From Microbacterium bovistercoris (GTDB lineage Bacteria; Actinomycetota; Actinomycetes; Actinomycetales; Microbacteriaceae): DNA of 64,000 nucleotides. This document shows, in pieces, positions 1-7,868 of the stretch. Both the position numbers and the translations under genes were made by a program. Under the pieces are notes generated by a model. That model was not told where the DNA came from and searched no databases. It worked only from the letters and a program-made list of their open reading frames with translations. The stretch covers positions 62,001 through 126,000 of the forward strand of contig NZ_QUAB01000045.1 of the NCBI RefSeq assembly GCF_003387575.1. Reading direction: 5' to 3'. How positions within the stretch are numbered: position 1 is the first letter of the stretch; the number at the start of each line of letters is the position of its first letter.

Positions 1-657
1 CGCGCGCACGACCTCATCCGCAAGGCCGGAGCGGAGTCCTGCTACATCGACTACGCACCCTCGTTCGGCAACGGCCCGTTCGGCAAGGTCATCTGCACCT
101 CGATCAACGACGCCGTGCTGCACGGCCTCCCGCACGACTACGTGCTGCGCGACGGCGATCTCGTCTCTCTCGACTTCGCCGTGTCCGTCGACGGATGGGT
201 CGCGGATTCCGCGGTGTCCTTCGTCGTCGGCACCGCCCGCGATGAGGACCTGCGGCTGATCGACACCACGGAACGGGCCCTGGATGCCGCGATCGCGGCC
301 GCAACGGTCGGCAACCGCATCGGCGACATCTCCGCCTCCATCGCCGAGGTCGCGCACGGCGAGGGCTACGCGATCAACACCGACTTCGGCGGCCACGGCG
401 TCGGCCGGGTCATGCACGGCGACCCGCACGTCCCCAACGACGGCCGCGCCGGCCGCGGCTTCCCGCTGCGCGACGGCCTGGTCATGGCCCTCGAGCCGTG
501 GTTCCTCGCGACGACCGACGAGCTCATCACCGACCCGGACGGGTGGACCCTGCGCAGCGCCGACGGATCGCGCGGCGCGCACTCCGAGCACACCGTCGCG
601 ATCACCGCTGACGGCCCGATCGTCCTCACCGACCGCGGCTTCCTCGGAGTCGACTGA
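1..657 (+). CDS. map: Type I methionine aminopeptidase (5'-truncated by window edge)
   Basis: Removes the initiator methionine from nascent cytosolic proteins. The frame is open from base 1 and ends at TGA 655-657, giving 218 visible residues. The five metal ligands are present, numbered from the first visible codon: Asp58 (LDFAV), Asp69 (VADS), His132 (GGHGVG), Glu165 (ALEPW) and Glu196 (SEHTV). Each is exactly 39 lower than the E. coli ligands (97, 108, 171, 204, 235), so only about 40 N-terminal residues lie outside the window and the catalytic pita-bread core is intact. The identification is secure. The start codon cannot be seen. Confidence 0.96.
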   Translation, partial: RAHDLIRKAGAESCYIDYAPSFGNGPFGKVICTSINDAVLHGLPHDYVLRDGDLVSLDFAVSVDGWVADSAVSFVVGTARDEDLRLIDTTERALDAAIAAATVGNRIGDISASIAEVAHGEGYAINTDFGGHGVGRVMHGDPHVPNDGRAGRGFPLRDGLVMALEPWFLATTDELITDPDGWTLRSADGSRGAHSEHTVAITADGPIVLTDRGFLGVD

Positions 658-680
658 GCCGCACTCTCCGATCGCGCTGC

Positions 681-860
681 GCCTCTCGACTCGCGCTGCA
701 CTTCTCGTCGCCCGGAGCGCCTTGCGCTACTCCTTCCGGCTCGCGCTGCGCACATCTGCGCCGCGCGAGCAGAAGACAGTAGCGACCGATAGCGCGCTAC
801 GCTTCTCAGCTCGCGCTGCACTTCTCGGTTCCCGCTGCGCACATCTGCGCCGTGCGAGCG
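681..860. repeat. Imperfect CTCGCGCTGC-type repeats between convergent genes
   Basis: The 255-nt gap between map and the PIN toxin gene holds no credible gene. It contains near-identical units: CTCGCGCTGCACTTCTCG at 690-707 and again at 810-827, and CGCTGCGCACATCTGCGCCG at 744-763 and 833-852, plus degenerate copies around 671-690. The same core (CTCGCGC followed by GCACTTCTC) is found tandemly repeated at 31071-31180, so this is a dispersed family rather than a local accident. Its function is unknown. Confidence 0.7.
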
Positions 861-912
861 GAGATCAGCAGCGCGGCGGCGCGGGACAACACCGGCACGC
901 GACCGCCGCAGT

Positions 913-1296
913 TCAGACGTAGCGGATGTCGAGGTCGTCGAAGCGCGTGAAGCCGCGATCGGCGGTGAGCAGCGGCACGCCCGCGGCGATCGCATGTGCC
1001 GCGATGAAGGCGTCCATGGAACGGACCGCTGCCTCGCTCGCGGCTGCGAGCCGCGAGTACGCCTCGGACTCCGCGACACCGAACGGTCGCCAGAAGGTGC
1101 CGAGATCATCAAATGCCGACACCAACTGCGCACGGACGCCTGCACGCTGCTGCATCGCCGGATCCCGCTCCCACCGGCGCTGTCCGCGCAGTAGTTCTGC
1201 GCGCACGACATACGACGCGGCGAAGTCGTCGACACTGCTGATCACGTCGTCAGGGATCACGCCGATCAGTGCGCTCGTGTCGATCATCGCTCTCAC
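913..1296 (-). CDS. PIN-domain ribonuclease toxin (VapC-like)
   Basis: A 127-residue PIN-domain protein, probably the RNase toxin of a type II toxin-antitoxin pair. The acidic cluster expected for Mg2+-dependent RNA cleavage is visible: Asp6 (MIDTSAL), Glu34 (AELL), Asp95 (MDAFIAAHA) and Asp113 (TADRGF). The GTG start at 1296 is preferred because AGGAG lies 8 nt upstream; an in-frame ATG at 1287 is possible and would remove three residues. The start lies inside the end of the antitoxin gene, a 47-nt overlap that suggests translational coupling. The RNA target cannot be inferred. Confidence 0.86.
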   Translation of the reverse strand: MRAMIDTSALIGVIPDDVISSVDDFAASYVVRAELLRGQRRWERDPAMQQRAGVRAQLVSAFDDLGTFWRPFGVAESEAYSRLAAASEAAVRSMDAFIAAHAIAAGVPLLTADRGFTRFDDLDIRYV

Positions 1297-1561
1297 TGTG
1301 CCGGCTCCTGCCTGTCGCGATCCCGATCACGGGCGAGTTCCTCTCGCTCCTGACAGCATCAGGATCGACAAGCGCATTCAGCAGCCGAAGCCGCGCCTTG
1401 ACCGCCGCGAGTTCCGGATCGGAGGCACGCACGATGGGCACCACTCGCATGCGGGGGCGGTTGTGCACCATCACCACGACCCCCGTGTCCGCGTATGCCA
1501 CGGGGTTCGCCTTGAACACGCTGATCGGCACCTGCGGCTCGTGCGCGACTGCACCGGACAT
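1250..1561 (-). CDS. Phd/YefM-like antitoxin of the PIN toxin
   Basis: A 103-residue protein starting at ATG 1561 with AGGAGG just upstream. The N-terminal half has the Phd/YefM-type layout: a VPISVFKANP helix start, then a hydrophobic strand (VVVMVHNRPRMRVVPIV) around residues 30-47. The C-terminal half is charged and probably binds the toxin. It precedes and overlaps the toxin gene, the usual antitoxin-first order, so its role as DNA-binding autorepressor and toxin neutraliser is inferred mainly from context. The last residues (RSRHSESDDRHERTDRRDP) are low complexity and are encoded in the overlap with the toxin start. The antitoxin subfamily is uncertain. Confidence 0.72.
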   Translation of the reverse strand: MSGAVAHEPQVPISVFKANPVAYADTGVVVMVHNRPRMRVVPIVRASDPELAAVKARLRLLNALVDPDAVRSERNSPVIGIATGRSRHSESDDRHERTDRRDP

Positions 1562-1587
1562 CGGAGACCCCTCCTCCTGATTCAGCC

Positions 1588-1754
1588 CTATTCGAAACGC
1601 AGGATCTCGCCGTGCGGATGCCGAAGGGCGAGCGCCTCGGACGCGGTCAGTCCGAGCAGCTCGGCGCGCAGCATCCGGCGAGTCGAGCTGTCCCTGCAGG
1701 CGGCCGGCCCGCGTTCCACTCGGTCTGTCCGTGCCGTACGAGGTAAGGGGCCAT
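1588..1754 (-). pseudogene. Remnant of a histidine phosphatase (phosphoglycerate mutase-like) gene
   Basis: Three frames together spell the two ends of a histidine-phosphatase gene. From ATG 1754 the frame reads MAPYLVRHGQTEWNAGR, with the catalytic RHG motif. A 4-bp tandem duplication (GGCCGGCC, 1702-1709) then shifts the frame, and the family continuation RLQGQLDSP is read in the next frame. After a junction near 1675-1680 a third frame gives the C-terminus, LRAELLGLTASEALALRHPH and on to RFE, ending at TAG 1588-1590. The intact family has about 200 residues; about 50 remain, so most of the middle is deleted. The remnant lies directly upstream of the toxin-antitoxin pair. Confidence 0.8.
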
Positions 1755-1785
1755 GAGGTGACGCCCGCCGTGCCGCTGCCCGGCA

Positions 1786-2220
1786 TCAGCGGGCGCGCTC
1801 CCAGTCGACGATGCCGCCGGGGACCACGACGAACAGCGGATGCGGATCGGGTGTCCGGACGTCTTCCAGTCGCGCGTGCTGCTCCGGAGTGCGCTTTTCG
1901 AGCTTGGCCATGAGGTGGCGCCACTCGGCGTCGAGCTGGCCCGAGGTCACATCGATGCTCCCGTCCGGGCGCCCCGGCACGTCTATCCGTGCGCGGTCGA
2001 AGCGGTAGCCGCGCGCATCCGCCTCATCCGCGACCCCGGTCAGGAACATCCCCACCGCCGTGAGAGGGTCGGGTCGGGTACGGAAGCGAACCAGCTGCGG
2101 ATGGTTCCGGTATCCGACGGTCCTCCCGGCGAGCACCGCCTGCGCCAGGAGCGCCTCCCGCCAGCAGGCGACCAACGCCTGCCGGTCCAGGTAGCGCGGA
2201 TGCGGCGACCAGAGCCTCAT
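1786..2220 (-). CDS. Pyrimidine-dimer DNA glycosylase/endonuclease V-type protein (PF03013)
   Basis: A 144-residue protein opening with MRLWSPHPRYLDRQALVACW and continuing with LLAQAVLAGRTVGYRNHPQL, the signature of the bacterial PF03013 family related to T4 endonuclease V, which removes UV-induced pyrimidine dimers. The Thr2 whose amino group is catalytic in the T4 enzyme is not present after Met1, so the activity is inferred from family only. The ATG overlaps the TGA of the methyltransferase gene upstream (ATGA, 2217-2220), so the two are translationally coupled. Confidence 0.8.
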   Translation of the reverse strand: MRLWSPHPRYLDRQALVACWREALLAQAVLAGRTVGYRNHPQLVRFRTRPDPLTAVGMFLTGVADEADARGYRFDRARIDVPGRPDGSIDVTSGQLDAEWRHLMAKLEKRTPEQHARLEDVRTPDPHPLFVVVPGGIVDWERAR

Positions 2221-2954
2221 GAGGCTCGGTAGACGTACACGTCCGTGATCTGCGGCAGGTCGAACTCGTCGCGCCCCGCGGTCTCGGGGTCCGCATCGAG
2301 GATGCTCTCGACCTCCGCCACCATGCGCGCTCGCTCATCGACGGATGCCGCGAGGAACGAGCTCACCGTCAGCCAGCGCGCGACGTAGTCGGCGCGGGAG
2401 ATCCGCTCCTGCCAGGGCACCTGCACGAACCGCGGTTCCTCGAAGCCCGGCAGGGTCGCAGTGACCGAGTCATCCGCCGTCAACCCGTCGGACAGGCCGG
2501 GATGCGCGACACGCGTGCAGGCACGATCCCACGCGCATGCCGAGTCGGAGTGGTTCCAGAGCAGCCCGAGCGTGCCACCGGGCACGAGCACCCGCCGGAT
2601 CTCTGCACACGCAGGATCGCGATCGAACCAGTGGAAGGCCTGCGCGACGGTGACCACGTCGACCGAGGCATCCGCGACCGGGATCCGCTCGGCGCTGCCG
2701 ATGTACGACTCCACCGCCGGAAGCTTCGCCCGCAGCACGTCCAGCATCTGCTCCGACGGCTCGACCGCGACCACACGCGTCGCGCGTTTGATCAGGAGTT
2801 CGGTGAACTTGCCGGTTCCCGCACCGAGGTCGAGCGCGGTGCCCAGATGCGCCGGGATGACGGCAACTGCAGCCGCCTCGGGGAATCCCGGCCGGTACCG
2901 GTCGTAGTCCTCCCCCGCGTTCAGAAACGACTTCGCAAGCGTCTGATCTGCCAT
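2217..2954 (-). CDS. Class I SAM-dependent methyltransferase
   Basis: A 245-residue Rossmann-fold methyltransferase. Motif I is LDLGAGTGKFTELL near residues 42-55. The acidic end of strand 2 (VVAVEPSEQML) and the post-III region (FHWFDRDPACAEIRRVLVPG) are also clear. The layout matches the UbiE/Methyltransf_11-25 group, and the substrate cannot be predicted. It lies 19 nt after trmD but has its own candidate promoter: TAGCGT at 2961-2966 ends 6 nt before the ATG, suggesting a leaderless transcript. It ends in an ATGA overlap with the endonuclease V-type gene. Confidence 0.85.
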   Translation of the reverse strand: MADQTLAKSFLNAGEDYDRYRPGFPEAAAVAVIPAHLGTALDLGAGTGKFTELLIKRATRVVAVEPSEQMLDVLRAKLPAVESYIGSAERIPVADASVDVVTVAQAFHWFDRDPACAEIRRVLVPGGTLGLLWNHSDSACAWDRACTRVAHPGLSDGLTADDSVTATLPGFEEPRFVQVPWQERISRADYVARWLTVSSFLAASVDERARMVAEVESILDADPETAGRDEFDLPQITDVYVYRAS

Positions 2955-2960
2955 GATCCG

Positions 2961-2966
2961 ACGCTA
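2961..2966 (-). promoter_or_regulatory. Candidate leaderless -10 box for the methyltransferase gene
   Basis: On the minus strand TAGCGT is followed by 6 nt and then the ATG at 2954. This places the expected transcription start at or next to the start codon. No ribosome-binding site is visible. Confidence 0.5.
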
Positions 2967-2973
2967 TCAGCGC

Positions 2974-3675
2974 CTACTCGCCCAGAAGATCGGGGCGGCG
3001 GGTGCGGGTGCGCTCGAGCTGCTGCTCATGCCGCCAGGCGGCGATGGCTCCGTGGTTGCCGCTCAGCAGCACCGGAGGAACATCGCGATCGCGCCACACC
3101 GAAGGCTTGGTGTACGACGGATACTCCAGCAGACCGTCCTCGTGCGACTCCTCGACGAGGCTCTCCGGGTTGCCGACGACACCCGGGATGAGCCGTCCGA
3201 TCGCCTCGGTCATCGCCATGACGGCGACCTCGCCGCCGTTGAGCACGTAGTCGCCGAGGCTGATGAGGCGCACCTCGCCGAGCGAGGCGGCGTAGTCGAA
3301 GACGCGCTCGTCGATGCCCTCGTAACGGCCGCAGCCGAAGATCAGGTGGTCACGGGCCGCGAGGTCGCGCGCGGTGGCCTGTGTGAACACCTCGCCTGCC
3401 GGCGAGGGGAAGATGATGGTGGGCCGACCCTTCGACGGGCTCAGGGAGCCATCTGCCAAGGAATCGAGTGCTGCACCCCACGGCTCCGGCTTCATGACCA
3501 TGCCCGCTCCCCCGCCGTACGGGGTGTCGTCGACGGTGCGGTGCCGGTCGTGGGTCCAGTCGCGCAGGTCGTGGACCTGCAGGTCGAGGATGCCGGCGTC
3601 CTGAGCCTTGCCGAGCAGGGAGAGGGTCAGCCCGTCGAAGTACGACGGGAAGATCGAGACGACGTCGATGCGCAT
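2974..3675 (-). CDS. trmD: tRNA (guanine-N1-)-methyltransferase
   Basis: Methylates G37 of tRNAs with the SAM-dependent SPOUT (knotted) fold, preventing +1 frameshifting. The 233 residues match the family length. The N-terminus [16 protein letters not shown], the segment [16 protein letters not shown], and the knot region [13 protein letters not shown]...[13 protein letters not shown] are diagnostic. It is the last gene of the conserved rpsP-KH-rimM-trmD block, 7 nt after rimM. Confidence 0.97.
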   Translation of the reverse strand: MRIDVVSIFPSYFDGLTLSLLGKAQDAGILDLQVHDLRDWTHDRHRTVDDTPYGGGAGMVMKPEPWGAALDSLADGSLSPSKGRPTIIFPSPAGEVFTQATARDLAARDHLIFGCGRYEGIDERVFDYAASLGEVRLISLGDYVLNGGEVAVMAMTEAIGRLIPGVVGNPESLVEESHEDGLLEYPSYTKPSVWRDRDVPPVLLSGNHGAIAAWRHEQQLERTRTRRPDLLGE

Positions 3676-3682
3676 GATCGCG

Positions 3683-4297
3683 TCACTCCGCGGCGGAGCC
3701 GCCGTCTGCGTCCTTCTCGGCTGCAGCGTCCGCCGTCGGGAGCTCCTCGAAGAGCCCGGGCGGCGGAGTGACGACGATGCGGCCTGCCGCGACGTCGACG
3801 GTCGGCACGATCGCCTTCACGAACGGGACCATGACCTCGCGGCCGGCGGCCTTGACGATCAGCAGGTCCTGCGCGGGCATGTGCTCGATGCGCACGACAC
3901 GGCCGATGACCTCGTCATCGCGGACGACGTCGAGGCCCGCGAGCTGCTGGTCGTACCAGGCGTCCTCGTCGGCCTCGTCGAGGTCCTGATCGATCCAGAG
4001 GATGGCGCGCACGAGCGACTCGGCGGCGGTGCGGTCCTCGACGTCGTCGAAGAAGACGACGGAGCTGCCGTTCATCACCCGGTACTCGCGGACGGTGATG
4101 GTCTTGCCGTGCCAGACGGACGCCTCGGGCACCTGAAGGGTGAACTCGGCGCCGGGCACGAAGCGACGCGCCGGGTCGTCGGTGTAGAGCTCGAGCTTCA
4201 GCCCGCCCTTGAGGCCGTGGGCCTTCAGGAGGCGACCGACGCGGAGCTGGTTGCGTTCCTGCGCCACGTCAGTCGTCCGCGACGTCGACGCGGACAC
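3683..4297 (-). CDS. rimM: 16S rRNA processing protein RimM
   Basis: A ribosome maturation factor that binds S19 and assists 30S head assembly. It has the N-terminal RimM domain ([22 protein letters not shown]) and the C-terminal PRC barrel ([12 protein letters not shown]...[29 protein letters not shown]). Two GTG starts are plausible. The one at 4297 (204 residues) overlaps the KH gene by 29 nt. The one at 4267 (VAQERNQL, 194 residues) follows the KH stop after one base and fits the family start better. Neither has a strong Shine-Dalgarno, so translational coupling to the KH gene is likely. Confidence 0.94.
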   Translation of the reverse strand: MSASTSRTTDVAQERNQLRVGRLLKAHGLKGGLKLELYTDDPARRFVPGAEFTLQVPEASVWHGKTITVREYRVMNGSSVVFFDDVEDRTAAESLVRAILWIDQDLDEADEDAWYDQQLAGLDVVRDDEVIGRVVRIEHMPAQDLLIVKAAGREVMVPFVKAIVPTVDVAAGRIVVTPPPGLFEELPTADAAAEKDADGGSAAE

Positions 4298-4499
4298 GAC
4301 GGCCGTCGGCGAGGGCGGCGATGAGCGTGCGCAGCGCCTTGGCGGTGCGGCCGCCGCGCCCGATCACGCGACCACGGTCATCCGGGTGCACGTGCACCTC
4401 GAGGAGGTCGCCACGAGACGACGCGGATGCGGTGATGCGGACATCGTCCGGGTGATCGACGATCCCCTTGACGACGTGTTCGAGCGCGGCGGCGAGCAC
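4269..4499 (-). CDS. khpA: KH-domain RNA-binding protein (KhpA/YlqC type)
   Basis: A 76-residue single KH-domain protein beginning at GTG 4499, 6 nt after rpsP. The nucleic-acid-binding GXXG loop is seen as VIGRGGRTAKALRTLI at residues 45-60. In Firmicutes the homologue binds RNA with KhpB and affects cell division; the role in actinobacteria is unproven. Its fixed place between rpsP and rimM supports the call. Confidence 0.9.
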   Translation of the reverse strand: MLAAALEHVVKGIVDHPDDVRITASASSRGDLLEVHVHPDDRGRVIGRGGRTAKALRTLIAALADGRRVRVDVADD

Positions 4500-4505
4500 A
4501 GCGGA

Positions 4506-4925
4506 TTACTCTGCGTCGGCAGCGGCCTCGGCCGCGTCCTCGGCGGGAGCCTCAGCGGGCTCCTCGGCCTTCTTCTCGGCCTTGGGCTTGATGACCGACT
4601 TCTTGGACGAGTCGGCCTCGAAGGCCTTCTTCTCCTCGGCGACCTTGAGGGTGGACTTCGCGTCCTTGTCGCCCTTGAACTTGCCCCAGTCACCGGTGAT
4701 CTTGAGGATGGCGGCGACCTGCTCGGTCGGCTGAGCGCCGACGGACAGCCAGTACTGCGCACGCTCGGAGTCGACCTCGATGAACGAGGGCTCCTCGGTG
4801 GGGTGGTACTTGCCGATCTCCTCGATCACGCGACCGTCGCGCTTGGTGCGCGAGTCGGCGACGACGATGCGGTAGTAGGGCGCGCGGATCTTGCCGAAGC
4901 GCTTGAGACGAATCTTGACAGCCAC
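4506..4925 (-). CDS. rpsP: 30S ribosomal protein S16
   Basis: Ribosomal protein S16, with the hallmark N-terminus [20 protein letters not shown] and the segment [13 protein letters not shown]. It is 139 residues long against about 80-90 for the core. The extra C-terminus from about residue 95 is Lys/Glu then Ala/Glu-rich ([18 protein letters not shown]), an extension typical of actinobacterial S16 and presumably disordered. AGGAG precedes the ATG at a normal distance. It is the first gene of the rpsP-khpA-rimM-trmD operon. Confidence 0.98.
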   Translation of the reverse strand: MAVKIRLKRFGKIRAPYYRIVVADSRTKRDGRVIEEIGKYHPTEEPSFIEVDSERAQYWLSVGAQPTEQVAAILKITGDWGKFKGDKDAKSTLKVAEEKKAFEADSSKKSVIKPKAEKKAEEPAEAPAEDAAEAAADAE

Positions 4926-5020
4926 GATTCTCCTGAATTGTGTGGAAGGAAGATGAACTGGTCACCTGGAGCGTGGGGTGCACACCCGGTGGAAGCTCTA
5001 TAAAGGGGACGGTGCGCTGG

Positions 5021-5053
5021 ATAGAGGGTCGAGCACGTCGTCCGACCCTCTAT
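5021..5053. promoter_or_regulatory. Perfect 11-bp inverted repeat upstream of rpsP
   Basis: ATAGAGGGTCG (5021-5031) and CGACCCTCTAT (5043-5053) are exact reverse complements separated by 11 nt. They lie in the divergent gap between rpsP and the YbdK-type ligase gene, about 95 nt upstream of rpsP and 78 nt upstream of the ligase. Both flanking genes read away from it, so it is not a terminator. It could be a dyad operator or a structured 5' leader. Confidence 0.55.
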
Positions 5054-5130
5054 TCTGCCAGATCCCCGGCATCGTCGCGAACCGTCACAGAGTCGCGTGT
5101 CGTGGCACCCGTGCATGCCAGACTGTGCTC

Positions 5131-6276
5131 GTGACGATCGCCTTCGCCGATTCCGCACGCTCGACGGTCGGTGTCGAGTGGGAGGTCATGCTCGCCGATC
5201 CGCAGACCGGCGACCTCGTCGGCCGTGCGCCCGAACTGCTCGAGGCGCTCGAGGCCGCCAGCGCCGCCAGCAGGCACACCGTGACGGGCGAGCTGCTCAC
5301 GAACACGGTCGAGGTCACCAGCGGCGTCGGAGCGACTGTCGCCGAGGCGATCGGCGACATCTCGGCCGCGATCCGCGAGGTGCGCGCGGCCACCGACCCG
5401 GCCGGCATCGAACTGCTCTCCGCCGGCAGCCACCCGTTCGCACAGTGGTACGACCAGCAGGTGACCGACAAGACCCGCTACCACACACTCATCGAGCGGA
5501 CGCAGTGGTGGGGGCGGAACATGATGATCTGGGGCATCCACGTGCACATCGGGGTCGAGGACCGCGAGAAGGTGCTCCCGATCGTCGGCGCGCTGGCCGC
5601 CTATCTCCCCCATCTGCAGGCACTCGCGGCATCGAGCCCGTTCTGGGCGGGTGAGCGCACCGGCTACGCCTCCAACCGGGCGCTGGTCTTCCAGCAGCTG
5701 CCGACCGCAGGACTCCCCTGGCCGCTGCGCACCTGGTCGGAGTACGAGGGCTACCTCGACGACATGGTCCGCACGGGCGTCATGTCCGACGCCACCGAGG
5801 TGCGCTGGGACATCCGTCCCGCCCCGCGCTGGGGCACGATCGAGATCCGCGCCTGCGACGGCATGTCGACGCTGCGCGAGCTCGCGGCGATCGCCGCTCT
5901 CACGCAGGTGCTCGTCGAACATCTCTCCCGCCGCCTGGACGAGGGCGAGACCCTCCCTGTACTGCAGCCGTGGTACCACCGCGAGAACAAGTGGCGCACG
6001 GCGCGCTACGGACTGGATGCCACGGTCATCGTGGACTCCGCAGGTGCACAGCGCCCGGTGCGGGATCACCTGCTGGAGCTGCTGGAGACTCTCGCCCCGG
6101 TCGCGGTGGATCTGCGCTGCGGTGCAGAGTTCGCGCGCGTCGGCTCCATCCTCGACACGGGCGCGAGCTACCAGCGTCAGCTGGCCGTCGCGGATGCCAC
6201 GGGCGGAGATCTGCGGATGGTCGTGCAGCACCTCATCGACGAGTTCCGCACCGGACCGCACCACCACCTGAGCTGA
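5131..6276 (+). CDS. ybdK: Glutamate--cysteine ligase, YbdK family (carboxylate-amine ligase)
   Basis: A 381-residue member of the GCS2/YbdK family, ATP-dependent ligases that join the gamma-carboxyl of glutamate to an amine such as cysteine. Landmarks are [12 protein letters not shown] at the N-terminus, the central [17 protein letters not shown], and the C-terminal [13 protein letters not shown]. coli YbdK has 372 residues, so the length fits. GTG 5131 is chosen because it begins [14 protein letters not shown] just before the conserved core; GTG 5125 is also in frame. No Shine-Dalgarno is visible. Microbacteria make mycothiol rather than glutathione, so the physiological product is uncertain. 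glpK follows with its ribosome-binding site overlapping this stop codon. Confidence 0.88.
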   Translation: MTIAFADSARSTVGVEWEVMLADPQTGDLVGRAPELLEALEAASAASRHTVTGELLTNTVEVTSGVGATVAEAIGDISAAIREVRAATDPAGIELLSAGSHPFAQWYDQQVTDKTRYHTLIERTQWWGRNMMIWGIHVHIGVEDREKVLPIVGALAAYLPHLQALAASSPFWAGERTGYASNRALVFQQLPTAGLPWPLRTWSEYEGYLDDMVRTGVMSDATEVRWDIRPAPRWGTIEIRACDGMSTLRELAAIAALTQVLVEHLSRRLDEGETLPVLQPWYHRENKWRTARYGLDATVIVDSAGAQRPVRDHLLELLETLAPVAVDLRCGAEFARVGSILDTGASYQRQLAVADATGGDLRMVVQHLIDEFRTGPHHHLS

Positions 6277-6287
6277 AGGAGCACCTC

Positions 6288-7802
6288 ATGCCGGACCACG
6301 TGATCGCGATCGACCACGGCACGACCTCGAGCCGCGCCATCATCTTCGACCGATCAGGGCGAATCGTCTCCTCCGGCCAGAAGGAGCACAAGCAGATCAT
6401 GCCGCAGGCCGGCTGGGTCGAACACGACCCGATGGAGGTCTGGAGGAACGTGCAGGAGGTGATCGGCCTCGCACTCTCCCGCGCGCATCTGACGCGGCAC
6501 GACATCGCGAGCGTCGGCATCACCAACCAGCGCGAGACCACGGTGGTCTGGGACCGCACCACGGGCAGGCCGGTCTACAACGCGATCGTCTGGCAGGACA
6601 CGCGCACCCAGGACATCGTCGACCGCCTTGCAGGCACCCACGGCGTCGACCGGTTCAAGCCGATCGTGGGCCTGCCGCTGGGCACGTACTTCTCCGGCAC
6701 GAAGGTCACCTGGATCCTGGAGAACGTCGAAGGGGCGCGCGCCCGGGCCGACGCCGGGGACCTGCTGTTCGGCACCACCGACACCTGGATCCTGTGGAAC
6801 CTGACCGGGGGCGTCCACGGCGGTGTGCACGCGACCGACGTGACGAACGCGTCCCGCACACTGTTCATGGATCTCGAGACTCTGGAGTGGCGCGACGACA
6901 TCCTCGCCGCGTTCGGAGTGCCCCGGTCGATGCTCCCCGAGATCCGCTCCTCCTCCGAGGTGTACGGCATCGCTGAGACGCACTCGCTGCTGCGCGAGAC
7001 GCCGATCGCCGGCATCCTCGGCGACCAGCAGGCGGCGACCTTCGGCCAGGCCGCCTTCGAGAAGGGCGAGAGCAAGAACACCTACGGCACCGGCTGCTTC
7101 GTCATCTTCAACACCGGTGAGGAGATCGTGCACTCGTCGAACGGCCTGCTGACGACGGTGGGCTACAAGCTCGGCGATGCGCCGGCCCACTACGCGCTGG
7201 AGGGCTCCATCGCGGTAGCCGGGTCACTGATCCAGTGGCTGCGCGATCAACTCGGAATCATCGGGTCCGCAGCTGAGGTCGAGAAGCTTGCTGCAGAGGT
7301 GGAGGACAACGGGGGCGTGCACATCGTTCCGGCGTTCTCCGGGCTGTTCGCGCCGTACTGGCGCGCGGACGCCCGTGGGGCGATCGTGGGTCTCACCCGC
7401 TACTCGAACCGGAACCACTTCGCGCGCGCCGCTCTCGAGTCCGTCGCGTTCCAGACCCGAGACGTCCTGGATGCGGTGAACACCGACGCCGGCTTCGCGC
7501 TGAGCGAGCTGAGAGTGGACGGCGGGATGGTGGCCAACGACACGCTGATGCAGTTCCAGGCAGACATCCTGGGCGTGCCGGTGGTGCGGCCCGTGATCGC
7601 CGAGACGACCGCGCTCGGCGCTGCTTACGCCGCCGGCCTCGCCGTCGGATTCTGGAGTGGGCTCGACGACCTCACCGCGAACTGGGAGGAGCAGCACCGC
7701 TGGACGCCGACGATGGACGAGGCCGAACGTGCTCGACGGATCCGCGTCTGGCACAAGGCGGTCGAGAAGTCGATGGACTGGGTCGACGACGACGTGCGCT
7801 GA
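6288..7802 (+). CDS. glpK: Glycerol kinase
   Basis: Phosphorylates glycerol to sn-glycerol-3-phosphate in the cytosol. The 504 residues equal the family length. FGGY-kinase motifs include the phosphate-binding [13 protein letters not shown] near the N-terminus, the glycerol-site segments [12 protein letters not shown] and WQDTRT, and [36 protein letters not shown] overlaps the stop of the upstream ligase gene, 6-7 nt before the ATG, so the two are probably cotranscribed. glpD follows 66 nt later and completes glycerol catabolism to dihydroxyacetone phosphate. No glpF is visible. Confidence 0.97.
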   Translation: MPDHVIAIDHGTTSSRAIIFDRSGRIVSSGQKEHKQIMPQAGWVEHDPMEVWRNVQEVIGLALSRAHLTRHDIASVGITNQRETTVVWDRTTGRPVYNAIVWQDTRTQDIVDRLAGTHGVDRFKPIVGLPLGTYFSGTKVTWILENVEGARARADAGDLLFGTTDTWILWNLTGGVHGGVHATDVTNASRTLFMDLETLEWRDDILAAFGVPRSMLPEIRSSSEVYGIAETHSLLRETPIAGILGDQQAATFGQAAFEKGESKNTYGTGCFVIFNTGEEIVHSSNGLLTTVGYKLGDAPAHYALEGSIAVAGSLIQWLRDQLGIIGSAAEVEKLAAEVEDNGGVHIVPAFSGLFAPYWRADARGAIVGLTRYSNRNHFARAALESVAFQTRDVLDAVNTDAGFALSELRVDGGMVANDTLMQFQADILGVPVVRPVIAETTALGAAYAAGLAVGFWSGLDDLTANWEEQHRWTPTMDEAERARRIRVWHKAVEKSMDWVDDDVR

Positions 7803-7868
7803 GCGTTCGCGCCCCGTTCCGGCGCCGGATGCGAGGATGGAGGGGACGAACCCGGGGAGGGGGCCGCC

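Noticed and set aside
1250..1924. The antitoxin frame read upstream as one 224-residue protein
   Set aside because: The upstream part is the out-of-frame relic of a phosphatase and a shadow of the PF03013 gene. ATG 1561 with AGGAGG is the proper start.
5021..5053. Inverted repeat as a transcription terminator
   Set aside because: Both flanking genes are transcribed away from it, so there is no transcript to terminate, and no U-tract follows.
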